In this document: positions 16,295 to 24,618 of the stretch, one piece after another
Numbering within the stretch: position 1 is the stretch's first letter
Layout of the letters: the number at the start of each line of letters is the position of its first letter
From: Bradyrhizobium commune
GTDB taxonomy: Bacteria > Pseudomonadota > Alphaproteobacteria > Rhizobiales > Xanthobacteraceae
Assembly (NCBI RefSeq): GCF_015624505.1
Contig: NZ_CP061379.1
Location: forward strand, 1,736,001-1,800,000
Direction of reading: 5' to 3'
DNA: 64,000 nucleotides
Translations under genes and position numbers: made by a program
The notes under the pieces: generated by a model
What the model was told of the DNA's origin: nothing
Databases searched by the model: none
What the model saw: the letters and a program-made list of their open reading frames with translations, nothing else

Positions 16295-17647
16295 TTACGA
16301 CAGCCGCATGTCCAGCAGCCGCCGTCCTTCGCCCTTGAGCAGCTTCTTCACCGCACTCGATGCCACGACCTCGCCGTCATTGGCGTAGGCTTCGTGGTTC
16401 TTCTCGATGTCGTCGAGGCGATAGAGGTAGTTGACCATGACGCCGGCCGACTCCCGCACGCCCTTCGGCGAGAGGTCGCCGAGCCAGTTGATGCGCTCCA
16501 GCCTTGCGCCGTTGCCGAGATGGAAGCGGGCGACGGAATCGATCAGCTTGCCCTTCGGCGTGCGCGCCCTCAGGAAATAGTGCGCTGCAAGCGGCTCGAT
16601 CACGGCGCGCAGCAGCGTCGTCGTCTCGGGATTCTCGAACCATTTCGGATCGCCGAGGCGCTTCACGACCTCGCGGTCCTCGTCCGTGAGCGGCAAATCC
16701 TTGTCCTGCTTCACCCATTGCATGAAGCCCGGTACCGGCGACAGCGTCACGAAGGTGTCGAGCTTGGGCGTCTCGCGGCGCAGCTCCTCGACCACCTGCT
16801 TGATCAGGAAGCTGCCGAAGGAAATGCCGCCAAGCCCGCGCTGGGTGTTGGAGATCGAGTAGAACACGGCGGTGCGGGCCTTCTCGATCGGAAGGTACGG
16901 GCGATCGACGGCAAGCAGCGGCGCGATCGCGCCCGGAATCGTCTCGGTCAGCGCCACCTCGACGAAGATCAGCGGCTCGTCGACCATCGCGGGATGGAAG
17001 AAGGCGTAGCAGCGGCGGTCGACCGGATCGATGCGGCGGCGCAGATCGTCCCAGTCGGAGATCTCGTGGACGGCTTCGTAGCGAATGATCTTTTCGAGGA
17101 TGTTGGCCGGGGTCGACCAGTCAATCCGGCGCAGCACGAGAAACCCCCTGTTGAACCACGACGAGAGAAGATGCGAGACGTCGCGATCGAGCGCGGCGAG
17201 ATCGGTGTGTCCGTTCATCATGCCGAGCAGGTCGGCGCGCATGGCGACGAGATCGCCGGTGCCGCCCGGCGCGCGGTTGAGGCGGCGGATCAGCTCCTGC
17301 CGCCGCGGTTCCGAAGCGAAATGCAGCGAGCTCGCGTCCTCATCGGTCGGTTTGGCGCGCCACTTCTCGATCGCCTTGGCGAGGCGCTCCCGGTCCGGGC
17401 CGAAATCGCGCACCAGCCCCTCGAAGAAGGCGCGGCGTCCTGCCGCATCCAGATCCCCGTAGATGTCGAGCACTTCCCGCGCCATGGCGGTGCCGGACGC
17501 TTCGCCACGGCCCGACAGCAGCGCACCGCAGAGCTCGATCAGTCCGTCGGCATCCTGCTTGGTTTCGGCGGAATCGCCACGGCGAAGCAGCGTACGGCCG
17601 CGCTCGGAGATGGTGGCGAGCAGGTCGGAGAAGAAGGCATTGGCCAT
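16295..17647 (-). CDS. malonyl-CoA decarboxylase
   Basis: 450 residues, normal family length. The enzyme converts malonyl-CoA to acetyl-CoA and CO2 in the cytoplasm. The N-terminal half is the helical oligomerisation domain; the C-terminal GNAT-like catalytic domain starts near residue 190 with YEAVHEISDWDDLRRRIDP, followed by RRCYAFFHPAMVDEPLIFVEV, AVFYSISNTQRGLGGISFG and LSPVPGF, all characteristic of the family, including the conserved Ser-x-x-Asn region near the CoA site. There is no adjacent malonyl-CoA synthetase (matB) or malonate transporter, so this is a stand-alone copy. Confidence 0.92.
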   Translation of the reverse strand: MANAFFSDLLATISERGRTLLRRGDSAETKQDADGLIELCGALLSGRGEASGTAMAREVLDIYGDLDAAGRRAFFEGLVRDFGPDRERLAKAIEKWRAKPTDEDASSLHFASEPRRQELIRRLNRAPGGTGDLVAMRADLLGMMNGHTDLAALDRDVSHLLSSWFNRGFLVLRRIDWSTPANILEKIIRYEAVHEISDWDDLRRRIDPVDRRCYAFFHPAMVDEPLIFVEVALTETIPGAIAPLLAVDRPYLPIEKARTAVFYSISNTQRGLGGISFGSFLIKQVVEELRRETPKLDTFVTLSPVPGFMQWVKQDKDLPLTDEDREVVKRLGDPKWFENPETTTLLRAVIEPLAAHYFLRARTPKGKLIDSVARFHLGNGARLERINWLGDLSPKGVRESAGVMVNYLYRLDDIEKNHEAYANDGEVVASSAVKKLLKGEGRRLLDMRLS

Positions 17648-17793
17648 CTGGGCTTTTTCGATTCCGGGTTTGTGCGGCGCGGGAAGCTTACACGGAATTT
17701 AGGCAGAAGCCGATCACAATCAAGCAGGCGATTTTGGCAACTTTAGCTGGGCCGTGCGTTTCGAGAAGGCTGTCATGCCAGATGAACGCTGCC

Positions 17794-17886
17794 GTAGGGT
17801 GGGCAAAGGCGCACTTGCGCCGTGCCCACCATGTCTCGACAGCTGCGAAAGAGATGGTGGGCACGTTTCGCTTTGCCCACCCCACG
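17794..17886. repeat. nested palindromic repeat R1 (GTAGGGTGGGC type)
   Basis: Outer arms 17797-17808 and 17871-17882 (GGGTGGGCAAAG and complement) and inner arms 17822-17832 and 17854-17864 (GTGCCCACCAT and complement) are both perfect. Its first part, from the outer-arm start through the inner arm, is shared with the repeat at 57939 in the opposite orientation. Lies between the malonyl-CoA decarboxylase start and the AraC gene end; about 270 bp here hold no gene. Confidence 0.85.
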
Positions 17887-17917
17887 AGTTCTGCGCTCGC
17901 CATGACGAGGAGGCAGC

Positions 17918-18727
17918 TCAGCCCTTCCCCGCAAACTCCGTCGGCGTCCGTCCCGTCACCTGGCGGAACGCGGCCGAGAACGCCGGCACGCTGGCGTAGC
18001 CGAGTTGCGTCGCGAGCTGTTTCACCGACACGCTCGCATCCATCGACAGTCGCTGGATCGCCGCCGCAATTCTCGCGCGCTGGCACCAGCTCTTGAAGCT
18101 CAGCTGCGTCTCCGTCGAGAACAGCCGCGACAGCGTGCGCGCGGAGGTTCCGACCTCGCGCGCCAAGGTATCGATGTCGTGCAGGCCGGTCGGATCGTCG
18201 AGCACGATCATCGCGGCGCGCCGGCAGCGCGGCTCATGCGGCAGCGGCACGAAGGTCGCGGAATCCTCGGCCTGGTGCAGCTCCAGCATCACCAGGCGCA
18301 CGAGAAGCTCGGTCCGCTCCTCGGTGTTGCGGGCATCGAACAGTGCGAGGATGGCCTGATTGAGCAGCGGCGACACCCGCACCACGAATTCCTTGGTCAG
18401 GCTCTCATGGCGCTGCTCGCGCTTGAGCCAGCCCAGGTCGAAATACAGCGTGCGCATCTGGATGTCGGCGAGCAGATCAAGGGCATGCTCGAGCCCGGCC
18501 GGGACCCAGACCGCGCGGTCCGGCGGCACCAGCCAGCGGCCCCCGGGAGTCGTCACCTGCATCGTGCCCTTGGCCGCGTAGATCAGCTGTGACTCGCGGT
18601 GCATGTGCGGGTCGATCCGCATGCCCTTGGGATAGTCGCGCGCGACCAGATGCACGCCCGCGGTGGAGCGGTGGTTGCCCCGGACCTCCCTCAGGATTGG
18701 CGTTTCCACGACAGTCATTGGCAGCAT
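17918..18727 (-). CDS. AraC-family transcriptional regulator with cupin sensor
   Basis: 269 residues; an in-frame ATG at 18718 is an alternative start. The N-terminal half is an AraC-type cupin: DPHMHRESQLIYAAKGTM then VPPDRAVWVPAGLEHAL. The C-terminal 100 residues carry two helix-turn-helix motifs, GTSARTLSRLFSTET and LATQLGYASVPAFSAAFR, ending in the usual TGRTPTEF. It is divergent from the MFS gene 50 bp away, so it probably controls that transporter and itself. Ligand unknown. Confidence 0.9.
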   Translation of the reverse strand: MLPMTVVETPILREVRGNHRSTAGVHLVARDYPKGMRIDPHMHRESQLIYAAKGTMQVTTPGGRWLVPPDRAVWVPAGLEHALDLLADIQMRTLYFDLGWLKREQRHESLTKEFVVRVSPLLNQAILALFDARNTEERTELLVRLVMLELHQAEDSATFVPLPHEPRCRRAAMIVLDDPTGLHDIDTLAREVGTSARTLSRLFSTETQLSFKSWCQRARIAAAIQRLSMDASVSVKQLATQLGYASVPAFSAAFRQVTGRTPTEFAGKG

Positions 18728-18777
18728 CCCGTCATGGGTCCGACATATAACCCATTTCGGAGCAAGTGAGGATTCGA

Positions 18778-19950
18778 ATGAACAGCCCCAGCCGGGTCAT
18801 CAGTTTCGTCAACGCGGGCCATTTCATCGACCATTATGCGATGCTGATCTTTGCCGCCGCCGTCATCATCATGGGACCGGCGCTCGGCATGGCCTATTCG
18901 GAACTCTTGCCCTATGCGACGCCCGGCTTCATCGCCTTCGGTGCCGGCTCGCTGCTGACCGGCTGGCTCGGCGATCGCTGGAGCCGCCGCCACATGATGC
19001 TGATCTTCTTCATCGGCATCGGGCTTTCGATGATTTCGGTCGGCTTCGTGCAGACCCCGATGCAGCTCGGCGTGGCGCTGTTCGCGATCGGCATTTTTGC
19101 CTCGATCTATCATCCCGTCGGCACCGCCATGATCGTGTCCTATGCCGACAAGCTCGGCCGCGAGATGGGCCTGAACGGCGTCTGGGGCAATCTCGGCGTC
19201 GCCTCGTCGGCGCTGGTCACCGGCGTGATCGGGCAATATCTCGGCTGGCGCCTTGCCTTCATCGTCCCCGGCGTGGTCACGATCCTGATCGGCATCGCCT
19301 TTGCGATGATGGTCGTGCATGAGGACCGCAAGGGTGCGAGGCAGGCGGCCGCACAGGCGCGCGTGGCCAAGCAGGACATGTGGCGCGTGATCCTCGCGCT
19401 GCTGATCGTCGTGATCGCGATCTCCACCACCTTCAACGCCGTCACCGTCGCGCTGCCAAAGCTGTTTGCAGAGCGGCTCGCCGATCTCACCAAAAGCCCG
19501 GCGCTGCTCGGCGTCATCGCGGCCTGTGTCTACGTGTTCGGCGCGATGACGCAGTACACGATCGGCCGGCTGCTCGATCGCTATTCGCTGAAGACGGTGG
19601 CGCTGCCGCTGTCCTTCATGCTGGCGCCGTTCTTGTATCTCGCCGCGACCCTGTCCAATCTGCCGCTGATCTTGGTCTCGATCGGCATCGTCATGGGCGC
19701 GTTCGGCCAGGTCACGGTCAACGACGCCATGGTCGGCAAATACACCACCGAGGAGTGGCGCTCGCGCGCCTATGCCGTGCGCTATTTCGTCGGCTTCACT
19801 GCGGCCGGCGCGTCGGTCGGCCTGGTCGCCTGGTTGTATGAGCAAGGCGGCTTCGTCACCATGCTGCACGCCTTCGCCGCGCTCTGCCTGCTCGCGATCG
19901 CCGCCGCGCTGATCCTGCCGCGCGAAATCCGGACGCCACAGGCGGCGTGA
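18778..19950 (+). CDS. MFS transporter
   Basis: 390 residues from the ATG at 18778, with GAGG 6 nt upstream; an in-frame GTG at 18766 was rejected as too close to nothing better. About 12 hydrophobic membrane segments are seen. The loop between segments 2 and 3 carries GWLGDRWSRRHMM, the MFS signature G-x-x-x-D-R-x-x-R-R. It also has a long central loop after segment 6 (VHEDRKGARQAAAQAR). Inner-membrane exporter or importer of unknown substrate, likely controlled by the divergent AraC regulator. Confidence 0.88.
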   Translation: MNSPSRVISFVNAGHFIDHYAMLIFAAAVIIMGPALGMAYSELLPYATPGFIAFGAGSLLTGWLGDRWSRRHMMLIFFIGIGLSMISVGFVQTPMQLGVALFAIGIFASIYHPVGTAMIVSYADKLGREMGLNGVWGNLGVASSALVTGVIGQYLGWRLAFIVPGVVTILIGIAFAMMVVHEDRKGARQAAAQARVAKQDMWRVILALLIVVIAISTTFNAVTVALPKLFAERLADLTKSPALLGVIAACVYVFGAMTQYTIGRLLDRYSLKTVALPLSFMLAPFLYLAATLSNLPLILVSIGIVMGAFGQVTVNDAMVGKYTTEEWRSRAYAVRYFVGFTAAGASVGLVAWLYEQGGFVTMLHAFAALCLLAIAAALILPREIRTPQAA

Positions 19951-19980
19951 AGGAGTGAGGCGCGTCGCTGCCTCCACATC

Positions 19981-20065
19981 GTCATTGCGAGCGCAGCGAA
20001 GCAATCCAGAATCTCTCCACGGAGGAACTCTGGCTTGCTTCGTCGCAAGGGCTCCTCGCAATGAC
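19981..20065. repeat. interspersed inverted repeat, copy C
   Basis: Arms 19981-20009 and 20030-20065 are imperfect reverse complements; the right arm has the longer variant with GCAAGGGCTCCTCGCAATGAC, also seen in the left arm of copy A. Lies 30 bp after the MFS stop and may end its transcript. Confidence 0.75.
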
Positions 20066-20308
20066 GGGAGAGGGCGCGGCGCTTCGCCTGACGCCTGCCG
20101 ATGATGCCATTATGCCGGTGTTTTGCCCGACGGAGCAAGCCGTTTCGGCAAGACCGAAATTTTCGAGCTTTTTCAACCCGGCTCTACTGTGCATGGGGTT
20201 GTTTTCCGATTTTGTCGAGACACCCGCCGCGGGAACCCGCTCCACCTCCCGTGGGTTCTATTCCCGTGGCCCCAGCACCGGGGCAGTTGAAGGGGGAATG
20301 ACACCTGC

Positions 20309-22576
20309 ATGCAGTGGAGCCCGCTCCGACCGGTCGGCCTTGTCCCCGCGGCGCTTGTCCTCACGACCATTGCGGCGAGTGCCGAAGGCGGCAAATCGGC
20401 TGGCCCGTCCGAATTCCTGCTGGTGGCGCAAATCGTGCTGCTGATCGCGGTGGGCCGCGGGCTCGGCGAGATCATGCAACGGATCGGCCAGCCTTCGGTG
20501 ATCGGCGAACTGCTCGCCGGCATCATGTTGGGGCCGTCGCTGTTCGGCTGGGTCTGGCCTGAAGCACAGCACGCGATCTTCCCGAAGACACCCGAGCAGA
20601 AGGCGATGATCGACGGCATCGCCCAGTTCGGCATCCTGCTGCTGTTGTTGCTCACCGGCATGGAGACCGACCTCAAGCTGGTGAAGAAGGTCGGCAAGGC
20701 CGCGATCGCGATCTCGATTGCCGGCATCCTCGTGCCCTTCGCCTGCGGCTTTGTGCTCGGTGAGTTCCTGCCGGACGCGCTCCTGCCCAATCCGCAGCAG
20801 CGCCTGGTGGCGTCGCTGTTCATGGGCACGGCGCTGTCGATCTCCTCGGTGAAGATCGTCGCTGTGGTCGTGCGCGAGATGAATTTCATGCGCCGCAATG
20901 TCGGCCAGATCATCGTCGCGACCGCCGTCATCGACGACACCATCGGCTGGATCATCATCGCCGTCATCTTCAGCCTCGCCTCGCAAGGCGCGCCGGATAT
21001 CGCCTCGGTCGGGAGGGCCGTGCTGGGGACGCTGACCTTCCTTGTCGTCAGCTTCACCATCGGCCGCAGGATGGTGTTCCAGCTCATCCGCTGGGCCAAC
21101 GACAATCTCGTCAGCACCGCGCCTGTCATTACCGTGATCCTGCTGTTCATGTGCGTCATGGCGCTGATCACGCATCTGATCGGCGTCCACACCGTGCTCG
21201 GCGCCTTCGTCGCCGGCATCCTGGTCGGGGAATCGCCGATCCTGACGCGGCAGATCGACGAGCGCCTGCGCGGCCTGATCTCGAGCTTCTTCATGCCGGT
21301 GTTCTTCGGCCTTGCGGGCTTGAGCGCCGATCTGTCGGTGCTGCGAGATCCCAACCTGCTGATGCTCGCCGGCCTGCTGGTCGTGATCGCCAGCGTCGGC
21401 AAGTTCGGCGGCGCCTTTGTCGGCGGAACGTTGGGCGGCTTGAACAGGCGCGAGTCGCTCGCGCTCGCGAGCGGCATGAATGCGCGCGGGTCCACCGAGG
21501 TGATCATTGCCACCATCGGCCTGTCCATCGGCGTGCTCAGCCAGAACCTGTTCACCATGATCGTGACCATGGCGATCGTGACCACGATGGCGATGCCGCC
21601 GATGCTGCGCGCGGCGCTCGCGAAGCTGCCGATGAACAAGGAGGAAGAGGAGCGGCTGGAGCGGGAGGAGTTCGAGAGGCGCGGCTTCGTCGCCAATCTC
21701 GAACGTCCCTTGCTGGCGGTCGATGAAAGCGTCAACGCTACCTTTACCGCCCACATCGCAGGCCTGATCGCCGGCATGCGCGGCCTGCCGATCACCGTGC
21801 TGCATATCGGCCAGCGCGCCAAGGAGCAGGAGAAGGGCCGCGACGAGGATGAGAGCCACGAAGCCGTCGTGAAGAAGGCGGCCGAAACCGTCTCCGTCAA
21901 TGGCGACGGCGAGGCCGGCGGTGTCGATGTCATCACCCGCACCCGGCGCGCGGAGCTCGGCGAGACCATCGCCGACGAAGCGCGCAAGGGTTTTGACCTC
22001 CTCGTCATCGGCGTCGACAAGGTCACCGCGAGCAAGGAACGCTTCGATCGGAAGATCGAGGACATCGCCGCAAAATTCGATGGACCGCTCGCGATCGTGG
22101 CGGCCAAGGGCAAGCACCTGAAGCAGCCGATGCCGGACACGCTGAACATCCTCGTTCCGGTCTCCGGCAGCGGCGTCTCCAAGCGCGGCGCCGAGGTCGC
22201 GGTCGCGCTGGCGCAGGCGGGATCGGGCTCGCTCCGCGTGATCTACGTGACGACCACGCGCGACAAGGGCGCACAGCGTGGTGCGTCCCGCAGGCTCAAT
22301 CAGGAGGAGGGCATCCTGAGAGACACCGGCGATCTCGCCGCCCGCTATGACGTCGACATCACCACGACGCTGCGCGTGAACCGGGCGCCCGAGGCGGCGA
22401 TCCTGCGCGAGATCGACACCACGGACGTCGACCTCGTGGTCATGGGCGTCGACCGCATCCAGGGCGACCATCTTTCGTTTGGCGGCGTTGCCGACGCCGT
22501 TCTCCGGCAGGCGAAGGTCTCGGTGCTGCTGGTGTCGAGCGGCGAGCCGCATAGGGGGCCGCCGCAGACGTCCTAG
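20309..22576 (+). CDS. CPA2 cation:proton antiporter with two universal-stress domains
   Basis: 755 residues. An N-terminal hydrophobic start is followed by about 12 membrane segments (to residue about 430) of the Na+/H+ or K+/H+ exchanger family, including VIGELLAGIMLGPSLFGW and SGMNARGSTEVIIATIGL. The soluble C-terminal half carries two universal-stress-protein domains, about 455-610 and 615-750, each with an alpha/beta fold and a nucleotide-like segment (LLVIGVDKV, DLVVMGVDRI). Sequence 5' to the start contains a G-rich site 12-16 nt away, so the exact start is uncertain. Directly followed by a potassium transporter on the same strand, suggesting a role in K+/pH balance. Confidence 0.88.
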   Translation: MQWSPLRPVGLVPAALVLTTIAASAEGGKSAGPSEFLLVAQIVLLIAVGRGLGEIMQRIGQPSVIGELLAGIMLGPSLFGWVWPEAQHAIFPKTPEQKAMIDGIAQFGILLLLLLTGMETDLKLVKKVGKAAIAISIAGILVPFACGFVLGEFLPDALLPNPQQRLVASLFMGTALSISSVKIVAVVVREMNFMRRNVGQIIVATAVIDDTIGWIIIAVIFSLASQGAPDIASVGRAVLGTLTFLVVSFTIGRRMVFQLIRWANDNLVSTAPVITVILLFMCVMALITHLIGVHTVLGAFVAGILVGESPILTRQIDERLRGLISSFFMPVFFGLAGLSADLSVLRDPNLLMLAGLLVVIASVGKFGGAFVGGTLGGLNRRESLALASGMNARGSTEVIIATIGLSIGVLSQNLFTMIVTMAIVTTMAMPPMLRAALAKLPMNKEEEERLEREEFERRGFVANLERPLLAVDESVNATFTAHIAGLIAGMRGLPITVLHIGQRAKEQEKGRDEDESHEAVVKKAAETVSVNGDGEAGGVDVITRTRRAELGETIADEARKGFDLLVIGVDKVTASKERFDRKIEDIAAKFDGPLAIVAAKGKHLKQPMPDTLNILVPVSGSGVSKRGAEVAVALAQAGSGSLRVIYVTTTRDKGAQRGASRRLNQEEGILRDTGDLAARYDVDITTTLRVNRAPEAAILREIDTTDVDLVVMGVDRIQGDHLSFGGVADAVLRQAKVSVLLVSSGEPHRGPPQTS

Positions 22577-22641
22577 GCGGGGCCCCGGCATGCCCCTTGC
22601 ATTTGTCGCTAGCGGGTATCTGCCCTGTTTCCGAGGCCCGC

Positions 22642-24615
22642 ATGGATATGCCGTCCGATCTTCCGGTCCGGAGCCTGATCGATCGCGCCGCGAGTGGCGT
22701 CGTGTACGATCCGCTTGAAGCTGCGACCGAGCACCCGAAATTCGTCCATCATCTCGGCAGCCCCTGGTTTTTGGCGCTCACCGCGCTCGGCGTCGTCTTT
22801 GGCGATATCGGCACCAGTCCGCTTTACGCCTTCCAGGTGGCACTCTCCGGCCTCGGCCATCCCGCACCGGTGGCCGCCGAGGTGATCGGCATCGTCTCGC
22901 TCATTCTTTGGGCGCTGATCGCGATGGTGGCGCTGAAATACGTCGTGTTCATCCTGCGGGCCGACAATGACGGGGAGGGCGGCATCCTCGCGCTGTTGTC
23001 GCTGGTTGCCGCCGACAAGGTGGCCAACGGCGCGAAGCTTCCGATCCTGGTCCTGCTCGGCGTGATCGGCGCCTCGCTGCTCTATGGCGACGGCGTTATC
23101 ACGCCGGCGATCTCGGTGCTCTCGGCGATGGAAGGCCTCAAGCTGGTCGCGCCCGCCTTCGAGCATTTCATCCTGGCGGCGACGCTCGCCGTGCTGATCG
23201 GCCTGTTCATGATCCAGCGCCACGGCACCGGCAGCATCGGCAAACTGTTCGGTCCGATCATGGTGGTCTGGTTCGTCGTGATCGCCGTGCTCGGCGCGAT
23301 CAATATCTGGCAGGCGCCGGCGATCCTGCACGCGGTCAATCCGCTGGAGGCCGTGCGCTTTCTGCTTGCCGATCCAAAAATCTCGTTCGTGGTGATCGGC
23401 GCCGTCTTCCTCGCGCTGACCGGCGGCGAGGCGCTTTATGCCGACATGGGCCATGTCGGGGCGACCGCGATCCGGCAGGCCTGGTTCGCCCTGGTGCTGC
23501 CGGCGCTGGTGCTGAATTATTTCGGGCAGGGCGCGCTGGTGCTGGCCGATCCCAGTGCCGCCGACAATCCCTTCTACAAGCTTGCACCCAGCTGGGCGCT
23601 GATCCCGATGGTGGTGCTGGCGACATTTGCCACCGTCATCGCCTCGCAGGCGCTGATCTCCGGCGTGTTCTCGCTGACGCGGCAGGCGATGCAGATGGGG
23701 CTCGCGCCGCGGGCGCGGATCACGCCGACCTCCTGGGACGAGGCCGGCCAGATCTACGTGCCCGCCGCCAACTGGCTCTTGATGACCGGCACGCTGCTCA
23801 CGGTGATCATGTTCCGCTCGTCGGAGAACCTCGCCGCCGCCTATGGCATCGCGGTGTCCGGCACCATGCTGATCACCACCATCCTGCTCTACAACGTCGC
23901 GCGCTCGCGCTGGAAATGGTCGCGTCAGCTGGCGCTGCCGGTCATCCTCGTCTTCGGCGCGATCGACGCCACCTTCCTGGTGTCGAACTCGCTCAAGATC
24001 GTCGAGGGCGGCTGGTTCCCGCTGGTGGTCGGCACCATCATCGCGGCCTTCATGCTGTCCTGGCGCAGAGGATCGTTCGTCGTGCGCCATCGTCTCAACG
24101 AGATGTCGATGCCGCTGAAGCAGTTTCTCGGCTATGCCGACGCCGCCGTTGTCGGCCGCGCGCCCGGCATGGGCGTCTGGCTCACCAAGGTCGAGCATGG
24201 CGCTTCGCCGATGCTGTTGCGCCACATCGAGCACAACCGCGTGCTGCACGAGACGGTGGTGCTGCTCACTTACGTGTCGGATCGACGACCGCGCGTGCCG
24301 TTCAGCGAGCGGCACTCCGTGCATCGCCTCGGCCATGGCTTCTACGCCATCCAGGTCCGGCTCGGCTTCATGCAGACGCCGGACATTCCGCTGACGCTCG
24401 ACAATTGCAACAAGCTCGGCTTCGACGCCGATCTCGAGCACAAGAACTATTATCTGGCACACGAGACCATCGTCCGCCGCGACGCCGGATCGGCGATCGA
24501 TCCGGTCTCGTTCGCCATCTTCTCGTTCCTGAACCGGATCGCCAGCCGCGCGCCTGATTTCTTCAAGATCCCCCACGACGCGGTGATCGAGGTCGGCTTC
24601 CGCGTCGACGTGTGA
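22642..24615 (+). CDS. kup: Kup-family low-affinity potassium transporter
   Basis: 657 residues from the ATG at 22642, preceded by GAGG; the longer frame starting at 22597 was rejected. KUP proteins import K+ with protons across the inner membrane. The diagnostic GDIGTSPLYAF motif is near residue 55, followed by 11-12 membrane segments, YGDGVITPAISVLSAMEGL and a soluble C-terminal domain of about 150 residues. It begins 65 bp after the antiporter gene, so the two probably share a transcript. Bradyrhizobium-type genomes usually hold several Kup copies. Confidence 0.93.
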   Translation: MDMPSDLPVRSLIDRAASGVVYDPLEAATEHPKFVHHLGSPWFLALTALGVVFGDIGTSPLYAFQVALSGLGHPAPVAAEVIGIVSLILWALIAMVALKYVVFILRADNDGEGGILALLSLVAADKVANGAKLPILVLLGVIGASLLYGDGVITPAISVLSAMEGLKLVAPAFEHFILAATLAVLIGLFMIQRHGTGSIGKLFGPIMVVWFVVIAVLGAINIWQAPAILHAVNPLEAVRFLLADPKISFVVIGAVFLALTGGEALYADMGHVGATAIRQAWFALVLPALVLNYFGQGALVLADPSAADNPFYKLAPSWALIPMVVLATFATVIASQALISGVFSLTRQAMQMGLAPRARITPTSWDEAGQIYVPAANWLLMTGTLLTVIMFRSSENLAAAYGIAVSGTMLITTILLYNVARSRWKWSRQLALPVILVFGAIDATFLVSNSLKIVEGGWFPLVVGTIIAAFMLSWRRGSFVVRHRLNEMSMPLKQFLGYADAAVVGRAPGMGVWLTKVEHGASPMLLRHIEHNRVLHETVVLLTYVSDRRPRVPFSERHSVHRLGHGFYAIQVRLGFMQTPDIPLTLDNCNKLGFDADLEHKNYYLAHETIVRRDAGSAIDPVSFAIFSFLNRIASRAPDFFKIPHDAVIEVGFRVDV

Positions 24616-24618
24616 CGA

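Noticed and set aside
20258..22591. 777-residue minus-strand frame opposite the antiporter gene
   Set aside because: His/Asp/Arg-rich shadow frame with no domain; the plus strand encodes a clear membrane protein
22609..24576. 655-residue minus-strand frame opposite kup
   Set aside because: Shadow frame; kup motif is unambiguous on the plus strand
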